Below are positions 46,373 to 59,740 of a stretch of DNA of 64,000 nucleotides, piece after piece. Each line of letters begins with the position of its first letter. Position 1 is the stretch's first letter. The position numbers were made by a program, and so were the translations under genes. Below the pieces are notes generated by a model that saw only the letters and a program-made list of their open reading frames with translations, was not told the origin of the DNA and searched no databases. Source of the stretch: Stictocephala bisonia (lineage: Eukaryota; Arthropoda; Insecta; Hemiptera; Membracidae); NCBI GenBank assembly GCA_035578905.1, contig JAQJVL010000047.1, forward strand, positions 1,810,111 to 1,874,110, read 5' to 3'.

Positions 46373-48459
46373 ATAATAGAAAGTACGTATAATTTCCCTT
46401 TTAAAATTGCTCAATTCAGGTGACTAAACATGAATAGATTAAATGTTGAATTAGTTTTAAAAGAGTTTATAAATTAACTGAGTTATAAACATATCAAATA
46501 ATCGAATTCTGCTCAAATGGTACGGAGACCTCTTAAACAACAAAAATATTTTGAAACTGTCACGAGAAATCAGAAACGTAGTACCAAATTTGGGAGACCT
46601 ACCAAATCATTTATTGTCAGGAATTAATTCTTTGTATTTACCTGTATGCAAAATAGTTTGATAGGATTAATAATATTTGTTCCTTTGTAGAGTGGTTTTA
46701 TACCTTCATAAATTAATTAACTTTAGAATAATGTGTTATTTATTTTATTTAATAAGCACAAATCCATTTCATACTGTGGTGATCCTACTTTTTATTGATC
46801 ATACGTTTTGTTTTTAAATATTATATGTTTGCCATCTAAAATTTAATTCTTAGTGAAATGCATAGCTAGCCACGTGTTAACGTGATTTTTTATTCAGAAT
46901 AAACATTTGCTGTGTCTTGTAATTTAAGAAAATTATATTAAATGTGGACTCGATAATTTTAAAGCACATAAATTTAAGTTATTAAACCTGTCAGAGGATG
47001 TAGTGGACAATAAATATTTTACCTGAACGTGGCGTGTTTCGCTTTATAGTAAAAAAATTTAATTTGACGAAAAATGTTATCTTAATTCAATTAAAAACAG
47101 GAGGAATGGAGTTCAGTTGCTTTGTTTGTAATATTAACACCTTTATTAAATCTGCTTATGTTTGCTTAACTAGGCTCAGAAAATAGACATATTCATATAA
47201 CTGAAGTATATATGTCCATTCCGATGTAATATGCATAGAAAAATAGCTGGGTTACAACACTGCCCCGAAGACGCGGTTGTGTGGTAGTACATTGCGAGTG
47301 AGTGTAGATGAACGAATGTAGTATTTATACTACAAAAAGTTCAACCGATCGTCAAAAAGAGCCAATCAAGATACCTGAGATAGTCGTGTAGATCGAATCA
47401 CTTAACATCGATCTTAATTTCACCTTACTGTCTCCTGGTACTAAGATATCACCAATTACAGAACAGCAGGTGAAGCCAATGTATGTGTGTGTGTGAGGAA
47501 AGTGATTCAAACCATCTAATATTTATGGTCATATATATAATTTTCACTGACTGCGTAATACCTTTCTTCGAAAAATTAAAGAAATATAACTTTAATAAAA
47601 AAAACCTGGATAGTACAAAAGTAATTGACATTTATTGATCACTAATTAAATCAATCTTCTTTTATGTTTTGTTTCCGAGTTAAAAATCTACGTAACTTAA
47701 AAAATATATTAACATTGTAAATTAAATTCCACTGTATTGTTAGCAAAAAATGTTTTGCTGTGGCAGATTCTTACAATCAACTGGTTTTCATTTGATTAAT
47801 TTTATTTGTTAGATTGAATATTATTTTAGTCGTGCTAATATTAGTTTTACTTGTGGATAGAAAAAAACTAATATTAATCAAGTAACACAGATATTACATT
47901 AGTTGAAAACTATTCAGTTCCTTGGTTGAAACCAAATAACCAACAAAATTACTTAATTGTTTGTTGGTTAATTGTAGTAAAACTGTTTACTATATAACTA
48001 ATAAGCTTATAACCCTGTACATTAATCAGATTATTTGTCTACTGCACCTTATAACTAGGCCTATAACACAATAGTCGTCATTCTAGTAAAACACATCCCT
48101 TGGACAATCATCTGAATTTTAGATCACATTCATACTGTTGTAACTGCAGAGCATTAACGAAGTCCTCTCGTTTATGCGATATACTCATCACAGTATGTAA
48201 ACCATTTATGAAAGTAAGCAGTCAAACATACACTGAGATAAATAGTAAACACACAATATAAACTTTAGAAGGCAAATGTATTGTTGTTCTATAATCATGT
48301 GAAAATTAGATTGAGTTAAATATACAAACATTTTACTGAATTCTATAGTAGTTATTTTTAACTCTCACTACGGTATAGTATTTGGCTAAATGTCGCTTAT
48401 ATTATATTCGTATTAGTTGATTAAAATGTCACTCCAATAACAAATTTATCATTTTGCTG
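46373..48459. other. Unassigned AT-rich DNA
   Basis: No supported gene. A weak possible relative of the SINE-like repeat lies near 47270-47420 (gtgagtgtagatgaacgaatg). Confidence 0.45.
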
Positions 48460-48580
48460 TTTTCAACCCATGTAAATAAACATCCAGGCCATTATTTTGT
48501 CGATCGTGACTGCACATACGTTGTTTTTGACAGATAACTCCCTCGCGGCAGATGTTTGCAAAAGAGTCAGTCTTTATTAA
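48460..48580 (+). repeat. Dispersed repeat E, copy 2
   Basis: Matches 40380-40510 in the same orientation. Confidence 0.6.
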
Positions 48581-49920
48581 AAGGAAAAATAAGAGTTTTT
48601 GCTGGAAAAAGACAAAATATGTGGTTTTGAAGGGTTAATTGTCCATAACATCCAACTGATGAGAAATACTATATCAATTAGGTATATAAGTTTTTTTTTT
48701 TTTTTTTTAATGTATCCAACAAACATTCGTACTTTAATTAATGATATAAGGTAAAATTGAATGGTTATCAAACAAACATAATTATGAGAGATCGGTTGTT
48801 AATAATATCAATCTAGCACTCATTCCATATGAACCTCGGGTAAAGGAAAAGTTTTAACTAGTGTCCTAACATATTTATGGCCTATTTATAAAGCAGGATT
48901 TTCTTTGATAGATATTCTGACGGTTCAGGACTTATAATTTATTAGTCATTTATTAACAGCTGTTTTATCTAGCCAATTAATTATCACAATTTTATCAAAA
49001 AGTAATGCTAAGAAACGAGGCCGGTTAATTGTGCAAGGTTGGTTTATTGTGTACATTAATTGGACATGTAATCAGTTTGTAACACGTTACATACAAAAAA
49101 TAACCTCATGTTTCAGGACGTCAGAAGAAGGGTTGGTGTAAAATCCCTCTAAGGAAGGAAAGTTGTTTAGGCTCTATAGTTAAGTAAAAATAACTAAATT
49201 GTAAAATCTCATTATAAAATACAATGTTAATCCTCTTTATATAGATTAAAAAACGTAAATAGTATATAACACATGATATATAAATTTTTAATATAATCTT
49301 TATAACAGATTTACGTTTAAAACATGTCAGGATTATTTATACTACTGTCAAACAACTGCTTCTCATCTTGTGCATTTTTTTTAACACGGTAAGATCTACT
49401 TGATATGTACACAGATCTACGTAATATCAATTCCTCATTCTCTTTCTTTAGCCATTCAGGTTTCTATTTTCCTACTCTTTGAGAGATTTGGACTTATTCA
49501 TTCTTTACTACATAAATATATTTCTACTTAATCACCTACTCAAGTGTTGTGAAATTAATCCCCGACCACTCTAAACGTTTTCATATATAGTCAATCTGAG
49601 CTTTGTGACAAGTAAACGTTTTTTATTTATTGTTTTGTAATAAGATATTAAAGTGGACATAACAATAACGTACTACTGAATTTAGTTCAGTTTCTACTGG
49701 AAATAAATTGTTCACCAATAACATCGCATTATAATGAAAATAAACAATTAAATGATATTTATAATAGATTATACGAAATCGAACGTGTTAACAATAAAGT
49801 GTATTTATTCCTCGGTAAATTCACATTCAATAGAGTAAAGGAAGCTGTTTTTACAATATAATCCCAGATGACTTGACGTGACAAGTTATGTGCGCTTGGT
49901 ATCAATTTCTTTCTTATCAA
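48581..49920. other. Unassigned AT-rich DNA
   Basis: No feature supported. A poly(T) tract lies at about 48691-48708. Confidence 0.5.
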
Positions 49921-51427
49921 TGGTTTATTTAGAATGTAAATATCATTACAAACATGGTTGATAGTTGTCAAACTTCAATTAGGTTTATTTAGAATGTAAA
50001 TACCATTACAAACATGGTTGATAGTTGTCAAACTTCAATTAGGTTTATTTAGAATGTAAATACCATTACAAACATGGTTGATAGTTGTAAAACTTCAATT
50101 AGGTTAATTTATAATGTAAATACCATTACAAACATGGTTGATAGTTGTCAAATTTCAATTAGGTTTATTTAGAATGTAAATACCATTACAAACATGGTTG
50201 ATAGTTGTCAAACTTCAATTAGGTTTATTTAGAATGTAAATACCATTACAAACATGGTTGATAGTTGTCAAATTTCAATTAGGTTTATTTAGAATGTAAA
50301 TACCATTACAAACATGGTTGATAGTTGTCAAACTTCAATTAGGTTTATTTAGAATGTAAATACCATTACAAACATGGTTGATAGTTGTCAAACTTCAATT
50401 AGGTTTATTTAGAATGTAAATACCATTACAAACATGGTTGATAGTTGTAAAACTTCAATTAGGTTAATTTAGAATGTAAATATCATTACAAACATGGTTG
50501 ATAGTTGTCAAACTTCAATTAGGTTTATTTAGAATGTAAATACCATTACAAACATGGTTAATAGTTGTAAAACTTCAATTAGGTTAATTTAGAATGTAAA
50601 TACCATTACAAACATGGTTGATAGTTGTCAAACTTCAATTAGGTTTATTTAGAATGTAAATACCATTACAAACATGGTTGATAGTTGTAAAACTTCAATT
50701 AGGTTTATTTAGAATGTAAATACCATTACAAACATGGTTGATAGTTGTAAAACTTCAATTAGGTTAATTTAGAATGTAAATATCATTACAAACATGGTTG
50801 ATAGTTGTAAAACTTCAATTAGGTTTATTTAGAATGTAAATACCATTACAAACATGGTTGATAGTTGTAAAACTTCAATTAGGTTTATTTAGAATGTAAA
50901 TACCATTACAAACATGGTTGATAGTTGTCAAACTTCAATTAGGTTTATTTAGAATGTAAATACCATTACAAACATGGTTGATAGTTGTCAAAGTTCAATT
51001 AGGTTTATTTAGAATGTAAATACCATTACAAACATGGTTGATAGTTGTCAAACTTCAATTAGGTTTATTTAGAATGTAAATACCATTACAAACATGGTTG
51101 ATAGTTGTAAAACTTCAATTAGGTTAATTTAGAATGTAAATATCATTACAAACATGGTTGATAGTTGTCAAACTTCAATTAGGTTTATTTAGAATGTAAA
51201 TACCATTACAAACATGGTTAATAGTTGTAAAACTTCAATTAGGTTAATTTAGAATGTAAATACCATTACAAACATGGTTGATAGTTGTCAAATTTCAATT
51301 AGGTTTATTTAGAATGTAAATACCATTACAAACATGGTTGATAGTTGTAAAACTTCAATTAGGTTAATTTAGAATGTAAATACCATTACAAACATGGTTG
51401 ATAGTTGTCAAACTTCAATTAGGTTTA
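49921..51427 (+). repeat. 60-bp satellite, 25 copies, highly homogeneous
   Basis: Twenty-five consecutive units of aggtttatttagaatgtaaa taccattacaaacatggttg atagttgtcaaacttcaatt, exactly 60 bp with no indels. Units differ only at about five positions (gttt/gtta, tacc/tatc, tca/taa, aac/aat, ttg/tta). The constant length with few substitutions implies recent expansion. Confidence 0.98.
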
Positions 51428-52590
51428 CAATAATGACTTGAAAGTGTGTATTTTCACTTTCTTCTAGCAGGTTTTATTATTTGTAATCCAGTTAGTTACA
51501 GTGAAGTAGATTCGATAAGTATTAGAATAATAGATTTCTGTAAAAACGAATCCTCTTCAATTTCTCAATGAAAACAGAATGTGATTACTTTTTATTAGTC
51601 CAGAAGAGAAGAGAAAGAAGGAGGAAGGGGTTCAATTGTGATTTAACAAAAGAGTTGAAATGCTTTTGTCAATGAACTCGGTTATGTTAAGTTTGTTCAA
51701 TAGCGTTGATAAGTACTGATCTACAATGTTGTAATTCAGTTGAATAATGTACACTGTTATTATTTACCTCTATTTGTGAAAGAAGCTTTGCATTTAATAT
51801 TATTATTTAATGTGCTACCTAAAACATTCATGTTTTTAAAATAATAAATAAAATTAACATTCAATACGTATATATTTTTACACAAATCCTATTTGGTGAA
51901 TACACTTATTATAACTTATAAAAATCATCAAGAACGTATGTTAGAATGAATTATTAAGTATTAACTACTGTTAGCATGATCTAGAAACGCATAATATTTA
52001 TCATATAAAAAATATCTATAAAATATATGACTATTAATGAAATAGCAAATTATTTATATTATAATAGGACACAACTACACAATTGTTATATATTAATGCA
52101 AATTAATATACAGGGTGTCCCTGTATTACTACACTCCCAAATTAAGGATATGGTTCCTTGGTTAAACATAAAATATCCTCTAAACAAAGGTCCAAAAACA
52201 CCACATTAAACAGTTAGCCACCATTTCTAAATGTTCTCGATAAACGATTGATCTAAAATCTGTTTAACTGAAAAACTTAAATTTTTCTGAATATATGCTA
52301 TTTTACATATTATTTTCCTAAACTTATAAAATACAACACAAAACAAACAAAAAAAATTGAATTCAGATATGCATTTGAAAATCAAGGTCATTTCAAATAC
52401 TTAAAGAACTATAACTCCAAAACCGTTGGTACTGACAAGTTATAACAATTGTTACGTTTTATTTAGTTTTAACTTTATAAATGTTTTAATGTAAGTGTTT
52501 CTTGTGTGGATTTTACTTAAATGACTACTGTTATCATTTTGCTCCCTTTTTAAATTGACCTAGAAGAGACCATATTCCCCACTCACCAAC
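51428..52590. other. Unassigned AT-rich DNA
   Basis: It contains the second copy of the tatacagggtgtc repeat (52108-52165). No gene is supported. Confidence 0.5.
52108..52165 (+). repeat. Dispersed repeat with tacagggtgtc terminus, copy 2
   Basis: atacagggtgtccctgta, then cccaaattaaggatatggtt ccttgg. This is the plus-strand counterpart of the minus-strand copy at 13126-13197. Confidence 0.55.
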
Positions 52591-52591
52591 T

Positions 52592-52672
52592 ATCCATATT
52601 CACAGTGAGGTGCCCCTCCCAGCCATCCATACACGCACAGCGGTGACACCCCTCCCGTACACGTACACGGTT
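52592..52672 (+). repeat. Degenerate 36-bp minisatellite relative
   Basis: cccagccatccatacacgca cagcggtgaca and neighbouring sequence are diverged relatives of the family at 53041. Confidence 0.5.
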
Positions 52673-52917
52673 GGATAAGTTGAATATTTTATCTATTTAA
52701 TAACCTGTTCTGTGTTTTGTTGAAAATTTTCATATTTTGCATTTATTTTGTATTTCATATTGTGTTTTATATTTTGTATACTTGTGTTATGTGCGATAGT
52801 TTCAAGAACATTTGACTTTCACAACAGTAATCCGTAGCATCTAAGCTTGTAGTTTTTAGCATTTTCTTGAATTAGTAAAGAGGAAAAAATAGTTTTAGAT
52901 GTAGGCTTATTAAGTAC

Positions 52918-52960
52918 AGCTGAAGATGACAGGAGTTTGTTATACCTGTCGAAACGTTAT
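52918..52960 (+). ncRNA. Hammerhead-ribozyme-like motif (Penelope-type tail)
   Basis: The order is ctgaaga (52920-52926, matching CUGANGA), then gacagg (52928-52933), an 11-base loop, cctgtc (52945-52950, a perfect 6-bp stem II) and gaaac (52951-52955). Core boxes and stem II fit a hammerhead, as found in Penelope-like terminal repeats. One extra base (t at 52927) separates CUGANGA from stem II, and I could not assign stems I and III with confidence. Activity is therefore doubtful. Confidence 0.5.
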
Positions 52961-53040
52961 GTTTATTTTCTAAAAACTTGAAGGATTTGAAATCTCCAAA
53001 TAGTATCTACCTATCATAAACTAGTCTAGTTAATTAAACA

Positions 53041-53457
53041 GTGATGACCCACCCACCCACCCATACACGTACAGTGGTGATGACCCACCCACCCCACCCA
53101 TACACGTACAGTGCTATTGACCCACCCACCCACCTATACACGTACAGTGGTGATGACCCATCCATTCATCCAAACACGTACAGTGGTGATGACCCACCTA
53201 TCCACCCATACACGTACAGTGGTGATGACCCACTCACCCACCCATACACGTACAGTGGTGATGACCCACCCGCCCACCCATACACGTACAGTGGTGATGA
53301 CCCACCCACCCACCCATACACGTACAGTGGTGATGACCCACCCGCCCACCCATACACGTACAGTGGTGATGACCCACCCGCCCACACATACACGTACAGT
53401 GGTGATGACCCACCCATACGCCCATACACGTACAGTGATGATGACCCACCCACGGTC
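53041..53457 (+). repeat. 36-bp minisatellite, locus 4 (about 11.5 copies)
   Basis: The unit is gtgatgacccacccgcccac ccatacacgtacag followed by tg, exactly 36 bp. Frames are open on both strands because the unit is 12 codons without stops. None is taken as coding. Confidence 0.95.
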
Positions 53458-56180
53458 AATATATTAGAAATACTGTCAAAGTAACGAGGGAAATGTATTT
53501 ATATTAAAAGCAACATTGATAACTACTCATTTATATCACTCTTGGATTTACAAATGTAAAATAACAATTTTAGAATTGTACTAATTGTTATCAATAATTA
53601 ATAAAGTTATTAAATTTGGTTTATTTACAATTTATTCAGTTTACCTTCTATATGCACTTAAGTATGTCTCCTTTATCCATTGTAATATGCATAACTGTAT
53701 TGTATATTATTGGAATTGTAGTTTGAGTAGAGAAAACCACGGGTAATATAAGATCAAGGACCAATTTAGCTTATGTATTTGTAATAACCGAGAGAACAGT
53801 TGTGGCCGATGAACGTATCTCTCACAGTTTGTCCTCTGTCTATAACTACCCAGGATTCGTTTAACCCAACAATTTCCCCCTATCTATAGCCTACACTACT
53901 CATGTGAAATGTAATTTGAACCTAGACGGATGGTATATTCATGTATATGGTGCATTATGTCTAAATACGTGGTAAATAGCTTTATTAATTTTGACTCTTA
54001 TTAAAATATTAGCAGAAAATCTTACTGTTATTAATATTTTTTTGTTGAAAATATAAAGACACGTAAATACTAAATGTTGATACACTTGGAAAACATCAAG
54101 TTTTGTATTAAATAGTTGAATGTATGTTACTTTTTTCAATAACATATCAGATTAGTTGTGGCTGACGTGTGTAAAGACAGGTGAGTCACTTGAACCATGT
54201 TGACAAAACCACTTTGAAGGTGTTAAGGAAGGTTGACACACAACTGGAGTTTGTTGATTTTGCTAGTTATCAGAGGGGAAAAAGTTGTTGTTGCTCTGAA
54301 AATATAAACGGTGATAAATTTTCTCACACGCCCATTAGATAGTTATTTTTAAAAAGCGATTTGTAATTGTTTATTTACTTATCTGCAAAACTATTAGCAT
54401 TAAAAAATAGAGTTTAATTTAATAAACTATCACTAGTTAGTAAAGTATGTTCAGAGGGGAATAAATAATGTTTAGGGAATAATAAATGTTATTTATTGAA
54501 CTAATGTTAATTATGTTTAAGAGTAAATAAATATAATCGTATAGTTATTTATTATTAAAGATTGTTGTAGGGTTACTGTGAACAGTTAACTCCTAATACG
54601 CAACAATACCACGACTATACAACGTCATATATTATATCTTACAACATGTTATATATATAAAACCATATATAATTTGAATCGTAAGGCGGGCACATATTTT
54701 AGAACCACTTAGACCTGTTACTAGAAACAAATTACATGGTACAAATACAATAATGTTTTTTACGGTATATTCAGTGTATCAGATATATTTATATTATAGA
54801 ATTAATCGTGTTATCTGTTCATGATAGTGATTCAAAGCGTGCCCATTTAACTATCAAAACAACAATACAGTACAGCTTTCGTTGTTATACGTAATATTTC
54901 ATTGTCTGATTAAATTTATTTCAACTGTTACTTGTATTCATTAATTAAATAATTTTTATATTTAAATTCTTAAATTTCAATTAGTTTTAAATTCTTAAAT
55001 ATACCTAACGTAAATACCTAACGTAAATCAACCCAAACATTTTCCTCCTATAAGTACTAATTAATAAGGAAAATTAGTACATATTTGTAGGGGAAAGTAA
55101 AGTAAAACATGTTGGTAGGAGATGAATAACAGTGAACAACTGGAAAATTAGACTGGTCATCACTGGCCATTACCTTAGCACCGTTAGGCTTAAGCCTCAG
55201 TAACGGTCGATGCATAATAATATATAAGTATTGGTTTGAAAAAAACTTGCCAGTACTCAAAGTGTTGTCACAAAATCGAGGCGATCCTTCGGTTCTTTTA
55301 CAGAGTAGACCAGTGGCAGTGATCAATACAAAGGAATGTAACTCGGTGAGAAGGCACATCAAACATGTGTGAATAAAATGGGGAAACAGACTCAAGAGAC
55401 TCCATGTAAAATAGGTTGTTATGATCCATTCATTTCGACTGCTATAAAAGTATTCACAAGAAATATATTGATTATTTAGAAATACGTTCTGAATTTTCGT
55501 TTATAGTGGTTTATTTTATGGTAATTTGAAGTTTAGGGGTGATTCATTGAGCAAATATTTTACTATTAAAACCGTCTAATGAATACGATCTATTTAGTAG
55601 GAGGTATTGTGACTAAAAATCACTTCTGAAAGTTAGATCATAAGAATTTCTTTTAAAAATTCTAGTTTTTACTTTTAACTGCCCCTATATTGGCTTCATC
55701 TCACAAAATACCATATAAACATTGGTGTGCAATAAAATTAATGTCATCTAACTTATTGCAGAAATATTCTACAGTAAGTTAGATCACAGGCTGGTAATAC
55801 AGTAGTGTTTTGCAGAACAGAATATCGGTTTCTGGACAATGTAGGGAAATACGTGAAAAAAATAAATCAGTATTACGACAATGGACCTTTGAACAAAACC
55901 ATTGCTTGACAGGAGAGCATTGTTACTTGGTACTTGGTAACATAGGTTTACCAATGAAATACCCAAAAACTACTTATACGATTTTGGATTCCTCATAAGT
56001 AGGACGATCCAAAAAGTTGCCAAAAACTCAGAAACCTGTGTTATGATTGACGAAATTACACAACATATATCAGACCACAGAACACGATGGATATAAAGTT
56101 CATACATTTGTGGCATTTTATTCCTGACTTATAGCTTTCACTGAAAATAAACGTTATATGATTATGATATTTATTTTTCG
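53458..56180. other. Unassigned DNA with two weak ORFs
   Basis: The minus-strand frame 55057-55395 (112 codons, with a mixed-composition core such as CKRTEGSPRFCDNTL) and the plus-strand frame 55810-55998 (62 codons) have non-repetitive composition. Neither has motifs I recognise or splice context, and neither is called as a gene. Confidence 0.4.
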
Positions 56181-56184
56181 GGGT

Positions 56185-56660
56185 TCTGTTGGCCAAGTGG
56201 TCTAGGCGTGAGGAATTTTAGCTCAGGGTTAAAGATAGAACAGGTTGGAATTTTGGCTTAGACTAAAAGAGTAATTATTACATATATTAATTACAATTAC
56301 TTATTATTTAAATTAGCAATAGCAATCAAATATTGATGATAAAGGGAAGTTTAAAAAATGTTACAATACCAGAGCATGCAGAAATGTTCTTTGTGAATTG
56401 TTTTTTGTGGTCTGTTTCCACGCAGTCACTCGTATTTTATATTTAATTAGGTCTTATTTGCAAAAAGCAGCCTCCAGGGCTTATTTGTCACAGACAGGGC
56501 GACGCATTTTGATACGGGAACATTAATGGATATGTAAATTCTTCATATTCAAATAGAAAGTTATCTACTAAAATCATATTATAAAACAAAGCAACTTCTA
56601 TCAGTCGGAAGACTAATAATCATTCCGTTAAATTTTATCAATACCCCATTACAACATTAG
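56185..56660 (+). mobile_element. tRNA-headed dispersed repeat F, copy 1
   Basis: The head ctgttggccaagtggtctag gcgtgagg resembles the D-arm/A-box of a Leu/Ser-type tRNA. The body matches 59190-59635: ttagcaatagcaatcaa, gcatgcagaaatgttctttg, atttaattaggtcttatttg, cagggcttatttgtca, caaagcaacttct and aataatcattcc. This is consistent with a SINE of about 470 bp. Confidence 0.65.
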
Positions 56661-57054
56661 TTCTTGATAGCTACACTATTGTAATGCTTCTCCTTTAAAT
56701 TGGTAAAATGTACTTTCCCATGTACTTTTCAAATGTACTACTCATATACAGTAATGTTTAACAGCATATAGAATTATTGCTATAATATTTACATTTATCT
56801 TCATTAATCTGCATTAAGTAAACCTTAATTGTGTGCCAAATGTGAAGGCTAATAAGAAATTAATTGCACAAATTGACATCATTTTACATTTAGAATTACA
56901 GTATAGTATAAAAACGTACTTACAATTTTATATACTTTACGATTTTAATAGAGCTGGCTTAGTGGAGCTGTCAATGTGATTTTGAAACGTGTAAGAAAAT
57001 CTTTGTAAACGAATCCCGAATGTTCTACATTTTATAAAATTCAAATGTTTGTTG

Positions 57055-57315
57055 TGTAGCGGAGAGAACAGAGTTTCAGGCTCGTCAATTAGTTGAAAAT
57101 GATACCAATAGTACGTGGTTTCGATTCCACGTAAAGCTGCAGGTCCCTTAGTGTTCCTGGCTATTGGGCTTTAATTAACTGGCCCATTCGGAGCAGTCGA
57201 GATCAGTTAGTAACATGACTACACGTGTCATTCATACTCATCCTACACTTATGTAATCATTCCCTTTAAAATACACTCAAAGTTGTGTCGATGTTTCATA
57301 TGTAAGAATATATTG
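57055..57315 (+). mobile_element. Dimeric tRNA-SINE-like dispersed repeat, partial copy (opposite orientation)
   Basis: It reads as the reverse complement of 45905-46160: ggctcgtcaattagttgaaa, acgtggtttcgattccacgt, ccttagtgttcctggctatt, tcagttagtaacatgact and catatgtaagaatat. The outer tRNA-like head is missing. Confidence 0.7.
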
Positions 57316-57562
57316 CACATAGATTAAAGATTCGATTTTGGATGGATAAAATCTTTACAGTTCTGATTTAACCTCTCTTTAAACAATAAGTTAGCAGCTT
57401 TAATTTTTTTTTCAAAAAGTCAGCTATTTGGAAAATTCTTTGAAACAAAAGTAACGAGCAATAATGATTTTTTAGAAGTTAAAACATCGTTCGAAAATCC
57501 ACCTTAACTTGACTTACAAATTCAGCAATTAAGTTCACCGACGCCGCTAGCTCAGTGCTGAC

Positions 57563-58465
57563 AATGGTGAGTTCTAACATGGTTAGCTCTTGTTTAGTCA
57601 TTAGTAGGTACGACAAAACTACACAATGCTGCATTACGTGTGTTGTAGTTGTGATTACTGCCATGTGTGTGCCACAATGGTGAGTTCTAACAGGGTTAGC
57701 TCTTGTTTAGTCATTAGTAGGTACGACAAAACTACACAATGCTGCATTACGTGTGTTGTAGTTGTGATTACTGCCATGTGTGTGCCACAATGGTGAGTGC
57801 TAACAGGGTTAGCTCTTGTTTAGTCATTAGTAGGTACAACAAAACTACACAATGCTGCATTACGTGTGTTGTAGTTGTGATTACTGCCATGTGTGTGCCA
57901 TATTGGTAAGTTCTAACAGGGTTAGCTCTTGTTTAGTCATTAGTAGGTACGACAAAACTACACAATGCTGCATTACGTGTGTTGTAGTTGTGATTACTGC
58001 CATGTGCGTGCCACAATGGTGAGTTCTAACATGGTTAGCTCTTGTTTAGTCATTAGTAGGTACGACAAAACTACACAATGCTACATTACGTGTGTTGTAG
58101 TTGTGATTACTGCCATGTGTGTGCCACAATGGTGAGTTCTAACAGGGTTAGCTCTTGTTTAGTCATTAGTAGGTACGACAAAACTACACAATGCTGCATT
58201 ACGTGTGTTGTAGTTGTGATTACTGCCATGTGTGTGCCACAATGGTGAGTTCTAACAGGGTTAGCTCTTGTTTAGTCATTAGTAGGTACGACAAAACTAC
58301 GCAATGCTGCATTACGTGTGTTGTAGTTGTGATTACTGCCATGTGTGTGCCACAATGGTGAGTTCTAACAGGATTAGCTCTTGTTTAGTCATTAGTAGGT
58401 ACAACAAAACTACATAATACTGCATTACGTGTGCTGTAGTTGTGATTACTGCCATGTGTGTGTAT
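57563..58465 (+). repeat. 113-bp satellite (8 copies)
   Basis: The landmark gttagctcttg recurs at 57582, 57695, 57808 and 57921, a period of 113 bp. Units are nearly identical (atggtgagttctaacaggg, ctgcattacgtgtgttgtag, tgattactgccatgtgtgtg). A degraded unit fragment precedes the array at about 57540. Confidence 0.96.
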
Positions 58466-59189
58466 TGTTGTTGTTGAATACAAACTTTGTAACAAATAGA
58501 TGTTTAATATCAGACGTTCATTTTAATTTTACTAAAATTAAAATTCTTCTGATCCGTATTTAATTTAGTATTATAAAAATATATCAAAAGACTTTTATGA
58601 ATTGTAATAAATCGTAAAAAAATGTAAACAAATACTAATAACTTATTTCTGAACATGCTCAACAATATTTTACATACATATATGGACATTGTCTTTCAAT
58701 TAGGCAATAGATAACGGTCTAGACTCTAGAGCACTGTTGTTACCTTCCAGTTCAAAACTGTCCAACAATGAAAGATATTTACAGATATGAGATAACTGAC
58801 CATGTTGACCAATGAAATAATGTTAAACAAATTACTTACCTTACGTATAAATAAGAGGGTGAAGACTTTCTTTGTGATTATTTGCAAGTTGTTTTTGCGT
58901 TTCTACAATGAGCAATAGTATTAAATTAATGAACGTCTTGTTTGATGCAGGGTGATATTTAGTATCGAATGTATACTATTTTGCATAATCGTTAATCATA
59001 ATACAATTATATCGTTAGCACAGATGAAACAATCATACAGGCATTCCACTTTATACTGACTTTATACATTTGACAATTATTTTCACCATTGTTACTGAAC
59101 TCAATACTGAAATGTTAGTTAAAGCTAGTTATCTGTAATATCTGTATTCTAAAATAACATTGTTGCTTTTCTAAATGGAAAATGGTAGT
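58466..59189. other. Unassigned AT-rich DNA
   Basis: Nothing supported. Confidence 0.5.
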
Positions 59190-59635
59190 TGGTCTAGTAC
59201 CGGACTCTGTGTTTGGGCCAATTCCAGTTATTTTGTAGTCAATCGTTTATTTTTTTTAAATAATTTATATAAAATTAATGCTATATAAAGAGATATTATC
59301 TATTTAATTGAAGTTAATTATTACTTAGTTTTTAATTTAGCAATAACAATCAAGTACTGAGATTAAAGAGAAACTGGTTACAGCACCGCAGCATACAGAC
59401 ATATTCTTTGTGATGGCGTGTTTTGGGCTTGTCGTATTTTTTATTTAATTTCGTCTTTCTTAAAAGCAGACACCAGGGTTTATGTGTCATGAACAGAGTG
59501 ACGCTTTGTGAGAAAAAAACATAAAAGAAGGTGTAGCTCCTTTATATTTCAAGTGGAAAGCTATCACACTAAAATGATATTAATAACAAAGCAACTTATT
59601 TTGTCAGAAAAATATTAATAATCGTTTTCTTTTTT
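59190..59635 (+). mobile_element. tRNA-headed dispersed repeat F, copy 2
   Basis: Homologous to 56185-56660 in the same orientation. The head (gttggtctagtaccggactc tg) is more degraded. The body keeps ttagcaataacaatcaa, gcatacagacatattctttg, ccagggtttatgtgtcat and caaagcaactta. It ends next to the (CT)n tract. Confidence 0.6.
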
Positions 59636-59641
59636 CGAAAT

Positions 59642-59643
<2 letters not shown>

Positions 59644-59738
<95 letters not shown>
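59644..59738. repeat. (CT)n microsatellite
   Basis: About 95 bp of pure CT dinucleotide directly downstream of repeat F copy 2. Confidence 0.98.

Positions 59739-59740
<2 letters not shown>

Noticed and set aside
49921..51427. CRISPR-like 60-bp array
   Set aside because: No unique spacers. All 60 positions are conserved in every unit.
53041..53484. Pro/Thr/His-rich ORFs on both strands, mucin-like appearance
   Set aside because: Five frames are open over the same 36-bp minisatellite. There is no signal peptide, no flanking unique coding sequence, and the same family occurs at non-coding loci.
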